Positions 49,245 to 59,400 are shown, counted from the stretch's first letter. The stretch: 64,000 bases of DNA from Methanobacteriota archaeon (GCA_029547605.1 JAKPPB010000106.1:23998-87997); one strand, 5' to 3'. Notes: generated from the letters alone by a model not told the origin. Made by a program: numbers and translations.

Positions 49245-49892
49245 ATGAAGATACACTATGTCTATGCCCATCCGGAACCGCGGTCTTTCAATGGTGCGCT
49301 CAAGGATGTCGCGATGATCACTCTCGCTGCGCGAGGACATGAGGTGAGAGTCTCAAATCTCTATGCAACGAAGTTCAAGGCGGTCCTCGATCCGCAGGAC
49401 TTCAGGATAAGGGTGCGGCATGACCTATTCAACCCGGCTCAAGAGCAGATACACGGAGTTGCCACAGGGAGTCTGGCTCCCGATATCCAGGAAGAGATAG
49501 AACGCATCTCATGGGCAGATCTTCTCATATTCCAGTTCCCTCTCTGGTGGACATCCATGCCAGCAATACTCAAGGGATGGTTCGACCGAGTATTTGCCCA
49601 GGGATTCGTGGTCGACATTGCGCAGGGGAAGGTATACGAAAATGGCCTCCTGAAAGGCAAGAAGGGGATGCTGGTGGTTACCTGCGGTTCTCCCAGTGAG
49701 ATGTACTCTCCGTCAGGGATTCATGGAGACATACGAAGACACCTCTCGGTGATCGAACATAACATCCTCGAGTTTGCGGGCCTTTCCGTCCTGCCATCGT
49801 TTCTTGTGTTCGGCGTCCCCTCGATTACCCCTGAAAGGGCTGCACAGGTCCTAAAAGAGTATGAACAGGTTCTTGCCAGTCTTCCCGTTTGA
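49245..49892 (+). CDS. NAD(P)H dehydrogenase (quinone)-like flavodoxin-fold protein
   Basis: YAHPEPRSFNGALKDVA, ADLLIFQFPLWWTSMPAILKGWFDRVFAQGFV. Confidence 0.93.
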   Translation: MKIHYVYAHPEPRSFNGALKDVAMITLAARGHEVRVSNLYATKFKAVLDPQDFRIRVRHDLFNPAQEQIHGVATGSLAPDIQEEIERISWADLLIFQFPLWWTSMPAILKGWFDRVFAQGFVVDIAQGKVYENGLLKGKKGMLVVTCGSPSEMYSPSGIHGDIRRHLSVIEHNILEFAGLSVLPSFLVFGVPSITPERAAQVLKEYEQVLASLPV

Positions 49893-49918
49893 ACTGGGGG
49901 AACCGGGTTCTCTCTCAA

Positions 49919-50314
49919 TCAGGCTTTTTTTACCTCTTCTTTCTCGCTCTTTCCCTCGTTCGCTTCCCTCGAGATGAGGCAGAATATCCCGCCAATCAGC
50001 ATCACAATATCCAGTGGGGGCAGTACACAGGAGATGATGGCGAATACCCCGGCACGGGAAAAATCCCGGTTCTCGGTGGCATTGAGGGCAAGAAAACCGA
50101 TAACAAGACCGATCACCTTGACCAAAAAGAGCGGGACAAGGATAAGGAGCGGGATTGTCAGGCTTATTTCCAGCGCAAAAAAGGTCCCTGCGCCATACAT
50201 GATCGCAGCAAGCACTCCTATGAAGAGGAGCACGAGTATCCCGAGAATAAGCGAGACCAGGACAAGGATCTTCCCTATCTTGGCCTCGGCACTAATCCCT
50301 TCCACGTTCAGCAT
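49919..50314 (-). CDS. Hypothetical membrane protein
   Basis: 131 aa with about four hydrophobic segments and a Lys/Glu-rich C-terminus; the overlapping + strand ORF is low-complexity and charged. Confidence 0.6.
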   Translation of the reverse strand: MLNVEGISAEAKIGKILVLVSLILGILVLLFIGVLAAIMYGAGTFFALEISLTIPLLILVPLFLVKVIGLVIGFLALNATENRDFSRAGVFAIISCVLPPLDIVMLIGGIFCLISREANEGKSEKEEVKKA

Positions 50315-50360
50315 TGGATATCCACCATACTAGGTGTCGGATACCAGTCACCTTGAAACT

Positions 50361-50384
50361 ATTGCCGTGGGGACGGCAATTTTT
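50361..50384 (+). terminator. Hairpin followed by a T-tract
   Basis: ATTGCCGT-GGGG-ACGGCAAT-TTTT, a perfect 8-bp stem. Confidence 0.4.
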
Positions 50385-50460
50385 ACCCACTTATGGGATG
50401 ATAGCCACATTCAGTTGCGATGGTGATCCTGGTGCATGTGTGAAAAGCGCATTCACCGTA

Positions 50461-51063
50461 TTACTTCTCGTCTGCCTGCCTTGCAGGGCAGAAATTGCAG
50501 ATTGCAAACGGGACATCCTTGTGCTTATCCCTCACGGGGCAGAAGAAGGCACCGTCCCGTTCCTCAACCTTCCCGCCACCTGGAAATGGTGTTCCCACGG
50601 GGTGCCCTGGCCGTTCCTGGACGAACATGACGTACCCTGCCAGGAGATAATAGAACATCCTGTGAAGGGGCGAATGAAACTGCGGGAGGTATTCGGCCTT
50701 TGGGTCACCTGCGTAGCACCCGTCAGGGATCATCCCCAGATAGGAAAGATACAGCTCCCTCTCTCTCAACGGTTCGTTCATGTCTCTGAACTCCCCACGA
50801 GTGCAGGTGGTGATAAGCGAGTGGTGTGCATCGACCACCTGGGAGAGGAGGTAGGGGCCCGCGACATTCCTGTAAGGGGGTGGGAGGCGGTGCACCTCGT
50901 GCCTCACCCTCCCCATGATCACCTGGAGATCGAAGAGAGAGTAGGCAGATACCTCTCTTGCAATGAGTATCCCTGCCTCTCCCCGCGTACGTGCTTCGGC
51001 AAGCCTCGCGCAACCCCTTTGTATACGGGCAAATTCCGGACCCCTGGCTTGAGTCGTCATCAA
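50461..51063 (-). CDS. DUF2115-family protein
   Basis: PPPYRNVAGPYLLSQVVDAHHSLITTC...CPVRDKHKDVPFAICNFCPARQ; preferred over the opposite-strand 290-aa ORF. Confidence 0.7.
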   Translation of the reverse strand: MMTTQARGPEFARIQRGCARLAEARTRGEAGILIAREVSAYSLFDLQVIMGRVRHEVHRLPPPYRNVAGPYLLSQVVDAHHSLITTCTRGEFRDMNEPLRERELYLSYLGMIPDGCYAGDPKAEYLPQFHSPLHRMFYYLLAGYVMFVQERPGHPVGTPFPGGGKVEERDGAFFCPVRDKHKDVPFAICNFCPARQADEK

Positions 51064-51166
51064 ATCCCTCGCTGGGAAGAGAGAGAGATTGTGATGGCCG
51101 CCCAGGATGGATGCCGGGGGGAGAGACTGGAAAGTGAATTCATCCTCTTTCCAGATGACTGCCTGG

Positions 51167-52057
51167 TCAGGAGTACCTCCCTCTGAGACTGAGTGCCACG
51201 AGGCAGAGGGCAGCGAGGGGTATCATGCATCCGAACGGTGCCTGAGTTGGAGCTGGAGTTGACTGTGGGGTAACTTTCTGGTCAATCCCTATTGCGGTCG
51301 GATGCGTGACCACTGCGGTGGTCGCGGCCTGTCCAATCGGCGGGACGACCTGGAGTATGAAATTGGAGATCGGCTGCATCCCGGTGAGAGATCCTGCCTG
51401 TGAGCAGGGGCCGGCCCCGGCCTCCCCCGTGAGGTACAGGATGCTCACGCTTGAGCCATCGTTTCTCCCTGAATATCTTGCTGACTGGCCGGCGGTCATC
51501 GAACGCTCAAGCACAGGGATTCCTCCACTCTTCAGGACAACATGCGCATTCTGCGCCTTGCAGACGGATCCGGTGCAATGGTTGCAGTCAGGGGTTGTGG
51601 AATACTCAATCTCGTAATCTCCCGCAAGGGGAACTGGGATCGTATCCGGATCGCCGAAAAGGTCGGTGACCATCCATTCCTCCCTGCTAGCTGAAGGAAT
51701 GACACGCGAAAATCCTGCCCATGCACCGCCACTCGCACCGAGGATTGTGGCAACTACCTGGTCGCCATTCCTGAAAGTGTTGAAGATCCCCTCTTCGGGA
51801 ACAGTCCCCACTACCTGGAGTGGGGTAATGGGAGTGAACCTGCAGGCGGCGTCACCCCTCGAATAATCGCAGAGGTACTGGGACTCCGCCCGTATCGTGA
51901 TGGTCCCGGACAGGGGATCAAGCGCAGTGATCCGGCCAAGATACGCAATTTCCTGCACTGCTGCAGCCGCCGGCATAGCCACGAGGGCGAGGAGGATGAG
52001 CACAATGAGAACACAGGCCCTGCCGTGCGAAGATGAGAGACCATGCGTGCCTATCAT
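51167..52057 (-). CDS. Exported hypothetical protein with C-terminal TM anchor
   Basis: Signal peptide VLIVLILLALVAMPAAAA; Thr/Pro-rich linker then a hydrophobic C-terminus ending in RGRYS. Confidence 0.65.
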   Translation of the reverse strand: MIGTHGLSSSHGRACVLIVLILLALVAMPAAAAVQEIAYLGRITALDPLSGTITIRAESQYLCDYSRGDAACRFTPITPLQVVGTVPEEGIFNTFRNGDQVVATILGASGGAWAGFSRVIPSASREEWMVTDLFGDPDTIPVPLAGDYEIEYSTTPDCNHCTGSVCKAQNAHVVLKSGGIPVLERSMTAGQSARYSGRNDGSSVSILYLTGEAGAGPCSQAGSLTGMQPISNFILQVVPPIGQAATTAVVTHPTAIGIDQKVTPQSTPAPTQAPFGCMIPLAALCLVALSLRGRYS

Positions 52058-52323
52058 AATTATGAGAGGATATGTCGCGATACGGATAAAAAACCACATG
52101 ATAGCCTGAAAGTGCCATGTCCAGGGCAACGCCTCCACTCTTTTCGATGGGACGCGATTCAGCGTCAACCGCTTCCGATTCATATGGTTTTTTGAACCGG
52201 TGGAAAAGAGGGAGAGAAATTCCCCACCCGAAGAGCACTATACTTTACTTAAATGAGAGTAATTCGAGGAAGGAAATAGAGAGAATGGAAAAATAATATC
52301 CATTCCGCGGGGTTATGGGAAGG

Positions 52324-52740
52324 TCAGGTTGAGATTCCCGCTTTCTTGATGAGATAATATGCCCCTGCGAGGCAGAGTACAATGAACCCGAGGCCCCACA
52401 ATGTCATGTCTGAGAGGGGCATGTCAGCGTAAGGGTCAAGAAGGATAATTTTCCTTGCGACGGCGATGACTGCGAGGAGAACGATTATCTCCACGTGTAT
52501 CTCCTGCTTCTTGATGTACGCCTTGATAGTGTCAAGAAGTTCTATACCAATCAGCACAAGGAGAAAGAAACCGAACACGTTCAGGATCTCATGATGATCC
52601 AGTCGGAACGATTGATCATACAGGACACCTGCGGCGATGAGGAGGACGAGTTCGACGACCGATACAAGGATAATGAATGCGAGGAGGATGATAAGGACGT
52701 AATAGATATACTTCTCAAATTTATTCAGGCGTTCAAGCAT
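52324..52740 (-). CDS. PsiE-like phosphate-starvation-inducible membrane protein
   Basis: Four TM helices; DHHEILNVFGFFLLVLIGIELLDTIKAYIKKQEIHVEIIVLLAVIAVARKIIL. Confidence 0.8.
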   Translation of the reverse strand: MLERLNKFEKYIYYVLIILLAFIILVSVVELVLLIAAGVLYDQSFRLDHHEILNVFGFFLLVLIGIELLDTIKAYIKKQEIHVEIIVLLAVIAVARKIILLDPYADMPLSDMTLWGLGFIVLCLAGAYYLIKKAGIST

Positions 52741-53109
52741 ACCAGTCCATGCCTCCCATCATACCCCGGAATCCGGTCATCCGAAGACAAAACCCGCATT
52801 CCCATCAACCTTAAAGCGTATTCCCGAGACCACCTGGTTTTGTGACCCGGCAGCGCCTTTGCGAGGTAGACATTCGTATATAAACCCCGAGAGCCCTTAA
52901 AGCCTCTCTCTGCATACCCATTGGTTTCCAGACCCACAGAAAGGACGAGTGAGACATGCCCCTCCCTTTCAACTTGAAAGGGATGACGAGTGTGGATGCG
53001 GCAGTTTGGACTTGTAAAGACTGCATCCAGGGGACTATCGAGCGAGTACATTTACTCCCTGAATACACACAATGGATATTTGTAGAAGAAGAGAAAGAGG
53101 TGTGCGTAT

Positions 53110-54411
53110 ATGAAAATGAACGTTCGAGTGCTCATATTCTTCTTTTTCATGTTCATCCTGGCAGGGACTCTTTCCGCCCAGGGGTCTGAGGCCGTTGCCA
53201 CCGGGACAGGGTTTTTTCTTGTGGAATCGGATCCGTCAGGAGCCCAAGTGATCTTCAACGGGCGCTTCATTGGTGTGAGTCCCGTTACTTATCCTGTTTT
53301 GGCAACCTCAAGTCCTCCTCACACCATCACAATCGCCGCGAGCGGGTATTATCCCCATACCACCCGGTACGAGACCAACCCTCAGCCAGGTGAGACCATC
53401 AGGGTATATGCAGACCTTGAACCAAGCCAGTCATTCGGAACCCTTGTGATCACCTCCGTGCCTACAGGCGCACTGATCACCATTGACGGCGGGAAAGGGC
53501 AGCAGGCACCCTGGACATACCAGGATATTCGATCCGGCAGCCACCTGGTGCAGGCTTTTCTCTCCGGATACGAACCATATGTCACGATCACCGATGTGCC
53601 TTCAGGCGGAACCACCACAGTTGAAGCGGTGCTCAAGCCACTTTCTGACGTGGGAACCATTCAGGTCAAGAGCGCTCCCGGAGGAGCCGATGTCTACGTC
53701 GACGGCATTTACCGGGGATCGACGGCAACTACCGTGGGAAACCTTGCGGCAGGCTCCCATTTTGCGCTCCTTAAACTCGTGGGATACCAGGACTGGTCTG
53801 GCCTTGTGACAGTACGCACAGGCCAGGTGACGATCCTTGATATTCCCCTGCAGGTCCAGACAGAGATGAACACGGGATTCATCCATATCGAATCTATGCC
53901 CTCCGGCGCATCGGTGTATGTCGACGGGGTGTATCAGGGAGTCACCCAGGGGGGAAACCCTCTTGACCTGACGGGAATCCCCCCGGGGGAGCATGTCCTG
54001 ACCCTCAGGCTGGAGAACTACCAGGATTATACTACCCGCGTACTGGTGCAGGCCGGAAAGACGGCAAGTGTACGGGCGAGCCTCGTCCCGCTCCAGGCCC
54101 CTGCAGGGTCGGGTGTGGTCCAGATCTCCTCAGAACCTTCGGGAGCAAATATCTTTCTCGATAACCTGTGCATTGGTATCACCCCCCTGACCGTCCCCTC
54201 AATACCTGCGGGAAGCCACGAGATAGTGATACGGCTTTCTGGATACCAGGACTACCGGAATACCTTTAACCTCAGTCCCGGGCAGACTGCGCAGATCCAG
54301 GTGGCGCTGAACCACGATATCCCCGGGATCCCATTCCCCCCTTTTTCGACGATCCTTGCGCTCATCGGTGCGGGAATCATTTTTCCTCTCAGAAGATGGC
54401 AGAAGAGGTAA
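53110..54411 (+). CDS. Exported PEGA-domain repeat protein (five repeats)
   Basis: Signal peptide; five PEGA-like repeats, e.g. IQVKSAPGGADVYVDGIYRG and IHIESMPSGASVYVDGVYQG; C-terminal TM. Confidence 0.9.
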   Translation: MKMNVRVLIFFFFMFILAGTLSAQGSEAVATGTGFFLVESDPSGAQVIFNGRFIGVSPVTYPVLATSSPPHTITIAASGYYPHTTRYETNPQPGETIRVYADLEPSQSFGTLVITSVPTGALITIDGGKGQQAPWTYQDIRSGSHLVQAFLSGYEPYVTITDVPSGGTTTVEAVLKPLSDVGTIQVKSAPGGADVYVDGIYRGSTATTVGNLAAGSHFALLKLVGYQDWSGLVTVRTGQVTILDIPLQVQTEMNTGFIHIESMPSGASVYVDGVYQGVTQGGNPLDLTGIPPGEHVLTLRLENYQDYTTRVLVQAGKTASVRASLVPLQAPAGSGVVQISSEPSGANIFLDNLCIGITPLTVPSIPAGSHEIVIRLSGYQDYRNTFNLSPGQTAQIQVALNHDIPGIPFPPFSTILALIGAGIIFPLRRWQKR

Positions 54412-54542
54412 ACCATTTTTTCCCGGAACAGATCTCTCCGTTCCCGCTCATTCGTGAATCGGATACCAGGCGTGGGGGAAAAGGAACGGTTTTTTAAAAA
54501 AAAAGACGCGTCAAGTGACAGTATACCTTTTCCTGCCCGTAT

Positions 54543-54956
54543 TCACTCGTGTTCGCCGGCAACCCATCGCGAACCATCGGCGGTGTATTCCTTCTTCCAG
54601 ATTGGGACGGATTCTTTTATCTGGTCGATGATGAATTCACATCCCTCGAACGCCGCCTTCCGGTGAGATGCACCCACGACGATCATCACGATATGGTCGC
54701 CGACCGAGAGCATTCCTACCCTGTGGACGATATCAACATGGGAGACACCGAACCGGGCAATGGCCTGCTCACGGATTCGGGCAAGTTCTTCCTCTGCGAC
54801 TTCTTCGTATGCCTCGAGATCCATCCGTTCGATCCCGTCATCCCTCACCACCCCAAGAAAGCTCACAAGGGCCCCGATTGTGCTTGCCTCTGCCTCTTCC
54901 AGGATCTTCCCTGGATTGATATCATCCCTTGTGATCCTGATCATCCCTGGAACCAT
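54543..54956 (-). CDS. moaE: Molybdopterin synthase catalytic subunit MoaE
   Basis: GALVSFLGVVRD, HRVGMLSVGDHIVMIVVGASHRKAAFEGCEFIIDQIKESVPIWKKE. Confidence 0.95.
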   Translation of the reverse strand: MVPGMIRITRDDINPGKILEEAEASTIGALVSFLGVVRDDGIERMDLEAYEEVAEEELARIREQAIARFGVSHVDIVHRVGMLSVGDHIVMIVVGASHRKAAFEGCEFIIDQIKESVPIWKKEYTADGSRWVAGEHE

Positions 54957-54960
54957 TCTG

Positions 54961-55251
54961 TCACCCGCCAGCTACGGGGGGGTAGATTGCCACTTCATCA
55001 CCGCCGGCGACAGGGTGATCATCCCTGTGCGACCCGGTCACCCTCTCCCTGTTCACAAGGACGATGACCGAGGGTTTCACCCTGCCACCGCTGTCCAAAA
55101 GTTCGCCCATGCCCCGGGGATTTGACTCCTCCACAGCCATCACCACATCCCTGACTGTCGCCGGGGCAGGTACTGTAACCTCGAACCGCTCACCGAACAA
55201 CTCCCTATACCGTGCAAATGCCCTTACTCTGACACTTATCATCATTGCCAA
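54961..55251 (-). CDS. moaD: MoaD/ThiS-family sulfur carrier
   Basis: Ubiquitin-like fold with C-terminal Gly-Gly (AIYPPVAGG). Confidence 0.92.
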   Translation of the reverse strand: MAMMISVRVRAFARYRELFGERFEVTVPAPATVRDVVMAVEESNPRGMGELLDSGGRVKPSVIVLVNRERVTGSHRDDHPVAGGDEVAIYPPVAGG

Positions 55252-55976
55252 TCACCCTTCCCGCAGACCTGGCACGCTGGGTCCCTCACGAGCGGTATCT
55301 GATCGAGCCTCCCGCACCTGCCATCCCAGACCACCAGGACGTTTTTTGCCACCTCCCCATCGCGAATGAGTATCTTGATCGCTTCCAGGGCCTGAAAGAG
55401 GCCGATTATTCCTGCAGTGACTCCAATAACCGAAGTAGCCACACTTTCAGGGGGGTGGGGAAACGCACACTGGAGACATGCCGTCTCCCCCGGAACGATA
55501 GTAGTCATCTGGCCGAAAAACCCGTTCACTGCGGCATGTACGAGGGGAATTCCCTGGTCGAGTGCTGCACGATTCAGGTGATATCTTGCTTCGTAATTGT
55601 CAAGCGCATCAAGAAGCAGGTCCATACCGCCTGCCAGGGTTTGCGCATTCCCTGCATTCAACGCCACGGGCAGTGCCTCGATCCTGATATCCGGGTTGAG
55701 TGCACGGACCTTCTCTGCAGCAGATTCCACTTTGAACCTGGAAATATCCGGTTCTGCATGGAGGATCTGGCGATTCAGGTTACTCCTCTCCACGCGGTCC
55801 GGATCGACAAGTCGCAGGTGTCCCACCCCTGCTGCTGCAAGGTACAGCAAAACAGGTGAGCCAAGTCCGCCTGCACCGGCCACACATACCGATGCACTGT
55901 GGAGGCGTTCCTGCCCTTCCTCCCCGATCAGGGGCAACTGGCGAGAATACCTTTCGCGCTCCCTTTCAGAAAGCAT
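55242..55976 (-). CDS. ThiF/MoeB/HesA-family adenylyltransferase (start near MLSERERERYSRQ; ORF track extends to 56054)
   Basis: RYSRQLPLIGEEGQ, VAGAGGLGSPVLLYLAAAGV, LNRQ, two CxxC motifs (CLQC, CQVC). Confidence 0.9.
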   Translation of the reverse strand: MLSERERERYSRQLPLIGEEGQERLHSASVCVAGAGGLGSPVLLYLAAAGVGHLRLVDPDRVERSNLNRQILHAEPDISRFKVESAAEKVRALNPDIRIEALPVALNAGNAQTLAGGMDLLLDALDNYEARYHLNRAALDQGIPLVHAAVNGFFGQMTTIVPGETACLQCAFPHPPESVATSVIGVTAGIIGLFQALEAIKILIRDGEVAKNVLVVWDGRCGRLDQIPLVRDPACQVCGKGDWQ

Positions 55977-56125
55977 CACGCCCTTCTCCCATATCATGCC
56001 CTGCATTTCAGCGTATACGGGCAGTGTAAAGAATATATCATCATCCTGGAACATAATGGTGCGTGACCGCCATCATGAGGGTAACATTCCTGGTTGGTTT
56101 TTCGAGGCGGTGAAGAGCGAATTGG

Positions 56126-56191
56126 GCGGGGAGTGGACCAATCGATCCACTCGTCCAATACCTGAAAAAAGCCTCCCCGCTATCAGGTATT
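56126..56191. other. Candidate H-type pseudoknot / structured RNA element
   Basis: GCGGGGAG (56126-56133) complements CTCCCCGC (56173-56180). AATACCTGA (56157-56165) complements TCAGGTATT (56183-56191). The second hairpin's loop contains the 3' partner of the first. Confidence 0.4.
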
Positions 56192-56448
56192 GGAGGGATG
56201 CGAGAACCGGGTATATTTTGTGGGATCTACACTCCCCCTGTACAACCACCTGCGATGCTGCGCCGGTGCCTTCGAGGAGATCGTTGAGCTTCTATTCCCG
56301 GCCCCTCTCCCTTCCCGGGTCAGATTGTCTGAAGCATGCAAGATATCTGACCATCCCAATGGGCAGGGGGGTGAAAGCTTTGGCGTGCAATAGTATCACT
56401 GCCGATCACAAATGCCCGAAATAAAGAGATGAATCACTCCCTCGTAAC

Positions 56449-57279
56449 ATGCAGATCACGGGGGTTTTGACAGAAAAACTGATGAGCGTAATGCATAATT
56501 TCATCATCATCATGGGTGTGCAAGGTATGTCCAGTGAAACCATGTTGCCTGTTTGCGTACGGGCTGCAATGCTCTCCAGCGTGGGAAGATACCACGAGGC
56601 GCTCCTCCTCTTTTCTCAACATGATATGCAGGACTCCCATGGTCCTGATGAACTCGCCGCATGGGCCTTCACACTGAACAGGACCGGCCGGTTCAGGGAA
56701 GCCCTTTCCAAGTGCGACGAGGCCATCTCCCTTGACCTCCACTGTTCCAATGCATGGTTTGTCCGGGGTCTCACTCTCTATTATCTGGGACGATATGGAG
56801 ATGCCATCGCCTGCCTCGACAAGGTGCTTCTCCAGGAACCCAGCCATGCCGAAGCCTGGTACATCAAAGGCAACTGTCTCTATTTGAGAGGAGAGGTAGA
56901 GCACTCGGTTCATTCATACGAAAAGGTCCTCGACGTGGATCCTCGTTCTCCAAAGGCATGGTACAACAGAGGAGTAGCGCTGGCTGACTGTGGGGAGTAC
57001 GAAAAAGCCCTCGAGTCTTATGATGAGTGCCTGAAGGAGAACCCCAACCTTGGAGTCATCTGGACCAACAAGGGAGTCGCACTCGCAGGCCTTTTACGGT
57101 ATGCCGAGGCTATTGACGCGTTCGACATGGCGCTTTCCCTCGATCCGGACGATGCCGCAGCACTTCACAACAAGGGGATATCGCTCTCGCGGATTGGTAG
57201 GGACAGTGAGGCTATGGAGGTAATGGAAAGAGCAAGAAAGGTATCAACTACCAGGTCGCCGGGAAAAAAGATCTGGTAA
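56449..57279 (+). CDS. TPR-repeat protein
   Basis: Repeated 34-residue units such as AEAWYIKGNCLYLRGEVEHSVHSYEKVLDVDP and PKAWYNRGVALADCGEYEKALESYDECLKENP. Confidence 0.93.
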   Translation: MQITGVLTEKLMSVMHNFIIIMGVQGMSSETMLPVCVRAAMLSSVGRYHEALLLFSQHDMQDSHGPDELAAWAFTLNRTGRFREALSKCDEAISLDLHCSNAWFVRGLTLYYLGRYGDAIACLDKVLLQEPSHAEAWYIKGNCLYLRGEVEHSVHSYEKVLDVDPRSPKAWYNRGVALADCGEYEKALESYDECLKENPNLGVIWTNKGVALAGLLRYAEAIDAFDMALSLDPDDAAALHNKGISLSRIGRDSEAMEVMERARKVSTTRSPGKKIW

Positions 57280-57436
57280 CCTGGTTCCAGTCGGGGGGTG
57301 AGCGTCGGCATTGGAACCTGGAGGGTCCAGCGTCCCTTCCCAGCAAGGGTAATATCCGGTCCTTTTACTCGAACAAGTAACTATAACATCCATTCCCTTC
57401 CCATACCCTTCTGTGGTATCGAATTCACGGTTCACC

Positions 57437-58636
57437 ATGGAGATACCCCGCCTCACCTGCAGCCTTTTTGGTGCAATCAAGGCTGCGGCAACCTTGAGAG
57501 ACACGGTCATCCTCGTGCATGGGCCAAAAGGGTGCGTATACCATGTCAATTATATCCTGGGGCTTCGCGGCGACTGCCACTGCCCGGTCTATTGCACCTG
57601 CATGGATGAACACGACGTAGTCTTTGGCGCGGAGGACCGGCTGAAGGAAGCGATTGAGGATCTTGATTCACAAAAGAGCCCTGATATGATCGTGGTCCTC
57701 TCCTGCTGCGCGTCAGGGATCATCGGCGAGGATGTCCAGAATGCCTGCAGGGTCGCAAGGACGGGTGCAAAGGTGATCTGCATCGACGCGGGGGGGTTTT
57801 CCAGCGATTATACGGCCGGGTACGCAAAGACCCTGGAAGCCATTATATCGGGAGTCGCGGATCCTGCAGTACCCACGGAAACGGGGACCGTCAACATCCT
57901 TGGGATGCTCAGGGCCGGGCCTGACCTTCTGGAGATCCGCCGCCTTCTCTCAATGCTTGGTCTTTCTGTGAGAGTAGTGATGCCTGCGGGAGCGACATAC
58001 GAGCAGATCCGCCGTATTGGTGCTGCATCACTCAATATCGTTATCTGCGAGACTGCAGGGATGCAGGCTGCCCTGCTCCTTGCGCAGATGTTCGGGACAC
58101 CATTCATCAGGACCGTCTATCCTGTAGGTGCCGGATTGAGCAGGGAATTCCTTGAAGATGTCGCTTCCGCACTCGGGGTTTCAACGAGCCCTGATATCGA
58201 TGAACCGGCTGGAAGAGACCCCCAAATACATCACAGGGCAAGGATCGCGCTCTTCTCCGGGCCCACGAGAGCGACAGCCCTTGCACGGTTCCTCTCATCC
58301 CACGGGATTTCCCCCGCGGTAATCGTACTTGACTTCGGAGAACCTTTCGCACACGAGGTGAAGGAAGCGGCAGGTAATGGATGTGCAGTCTTCATCTCTC
58401 CGCGGTGGGACGAGATAGAGGATGCCCTGAAATCACACCAGATAGATCTCGTACTGGGAGGATTGATGGAGCGTCCGATTGCTGCGAAACTCGGGATCCC
58501 CCTCATCGACGTCATGCACGGGAGCATGTTGACTGCCGGCCCGGAGGGCGGGGCTTCCATGCTTCGGCATATCATGAAATATTCCCAACCCCGAATCAGC
58601 AGCGCTTCATCTGATCCATCGCATGATGGAGAGTAA
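57437..58636 (+). CDS. Orphan nitrogenase component 1-like protein
   Basis: PRLTCSLFGA, VHGPKGCVYHV, LSCCASGIIGEDV; no adjacent nifH-like gene. Confidence 0.88.
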   Translation: MEIPRLTCSLFGAIKAAATLRDTVILVHGPKGCVYHVNYILGLRGDCHCPVYCTCMDEHDVVFGAEDRLKEAIEDLDSQKSPDMIVVLSCCASGIIGEDVQNACRVARTGAKVICIDAGGFSSDYTAGYAKTLEAIISGVADPAVPTETGTVNILGMLRAGPDLLEIRRLLSMLGLSVRVVMPAGATYEQIRRIGAASLNIVICETAGMQAALLLAQMFGTPFIRTVYPVGAGLSREFLEDVASALGVSTSPDIDEPAGRDPQIHHRARIALFSGPTRATALARFLSSHGISPAVIVLDFGEPFAHEVKEAAGNGCAVFISPRWDEIEDALKSHQIDLVLGGLMERPIAAKLGIPLIDVMHGSMLTAGPEGGASMLRHIMKYSQPRISSASSDPSHDGE

Positions 58637-58727
58637 AAAGAGAGAGAAATAAACAGAACGAATTGCCCGATACCACAGGTTTCATTAAAAAATGAATAAT
58701 GCTTCCCTAATGAAAAAGGGAGGGATT

Positions 58728-59309
58728 TCAGGATGATTCCTGCACCGTGATTTGTTCCATCTCGCCGGTGATCTGATGGTACGTGGTCATCTGTCCTAAC
58801 ACTTCCATTGCCTCGGGCCCGAGGAATTCGGCCGTGGCAACGTTCCCCGTCGTAGCATTTACCCTGAATAGAATACCGGGACCGCCCAGCTCATAGTAGC
58901 CGCCACGGGATATGAAACGGGTGAAAGGATAATCAAAACCCTGATCCTGCAGGAATACGCGGATGCCCTCCCTTGCCCTCGCATATGCAAGAGTCCCGCG
59001 TATCTCTTTCATCGCATCTTCCCCCTCAAATTCCGCCTCGATAACCCTGTTATTGGAGAGATCCACAAGGAAACTGCGGTTCTCTGTCCTGAGGCGGAGA
59101 TACTCCCCCTCTTTGGTGGCGGCCAATTCCGGGGGCAGGTAACTCGCATTGTTCATGAAGGTCTTTACTACCAGCAGTGCCTGGGAATACCCTGGAATCC
59201 GCTCTTCTTTTTCGTTTAGCATTCGGTCTCCTGCCCCACTTTCCTCGAGGCATCCGCAGGCTGCAATACAAAAGGCTCCCACGAAGAATATTACGAAAAT
59301 ACGGATCAT
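58728..59309 (-). CDS. Exported lipoprotein-like hypothetical protein
   Basis: N-terminal hydrophobic segment with lipobox-like IAACGCLEES. Confidence 0.65.
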   Translation of the reverse strand: MIRIFVIFFVGAFCIAACGCLEESGAGDRMLNEKEERIPGYSQALLVVKTFMNNASYLPPELAATKEGEYLRLRTENRSFLVDLSNNRVIEAEFEGEDAMKEIRGTLAYARAREGIRVFLQDQGFDYPFTRFISRGGYYELGGPGILFRVNATTGNVATAEFLGPEAMEVLGQMTTYHQITGEMEQITVQESS

Positions 59310-59400
59310 GCGTGTTCAGTATATCTTACTACGCTTCACTTTTCACGATTTCTGTGCCGGTGGGATTATCCCCGGACATATCGTCTCTCCCCTCTCGTCT

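Noticed and set aside
50314-51186. 290-aa plus-strand ORF opposite the DUF2115-like gene
   Set aside because: The minus-strand protein has family-like Cys and motif content. The plus-strand ORF is Cys/His-rich shadow sequence, though it is long enough to deserve a database check.
54549-55067. 172-aa plus-strand ORF opposite moaE/moaD
   Set aside because: His/Asp-rich antisense translation; MoaE and MoaD motifs are clear on the minus strand.
55597-56424. 275-aa plus-strand ORF overlapping the ThiF/MoeB-like gene and its upstream spacer
   Set aside because: First half is antisense to a clear ThiF-family protein; second half lacks family-like sequence. Other frames in the spacer also give only short ORFs.
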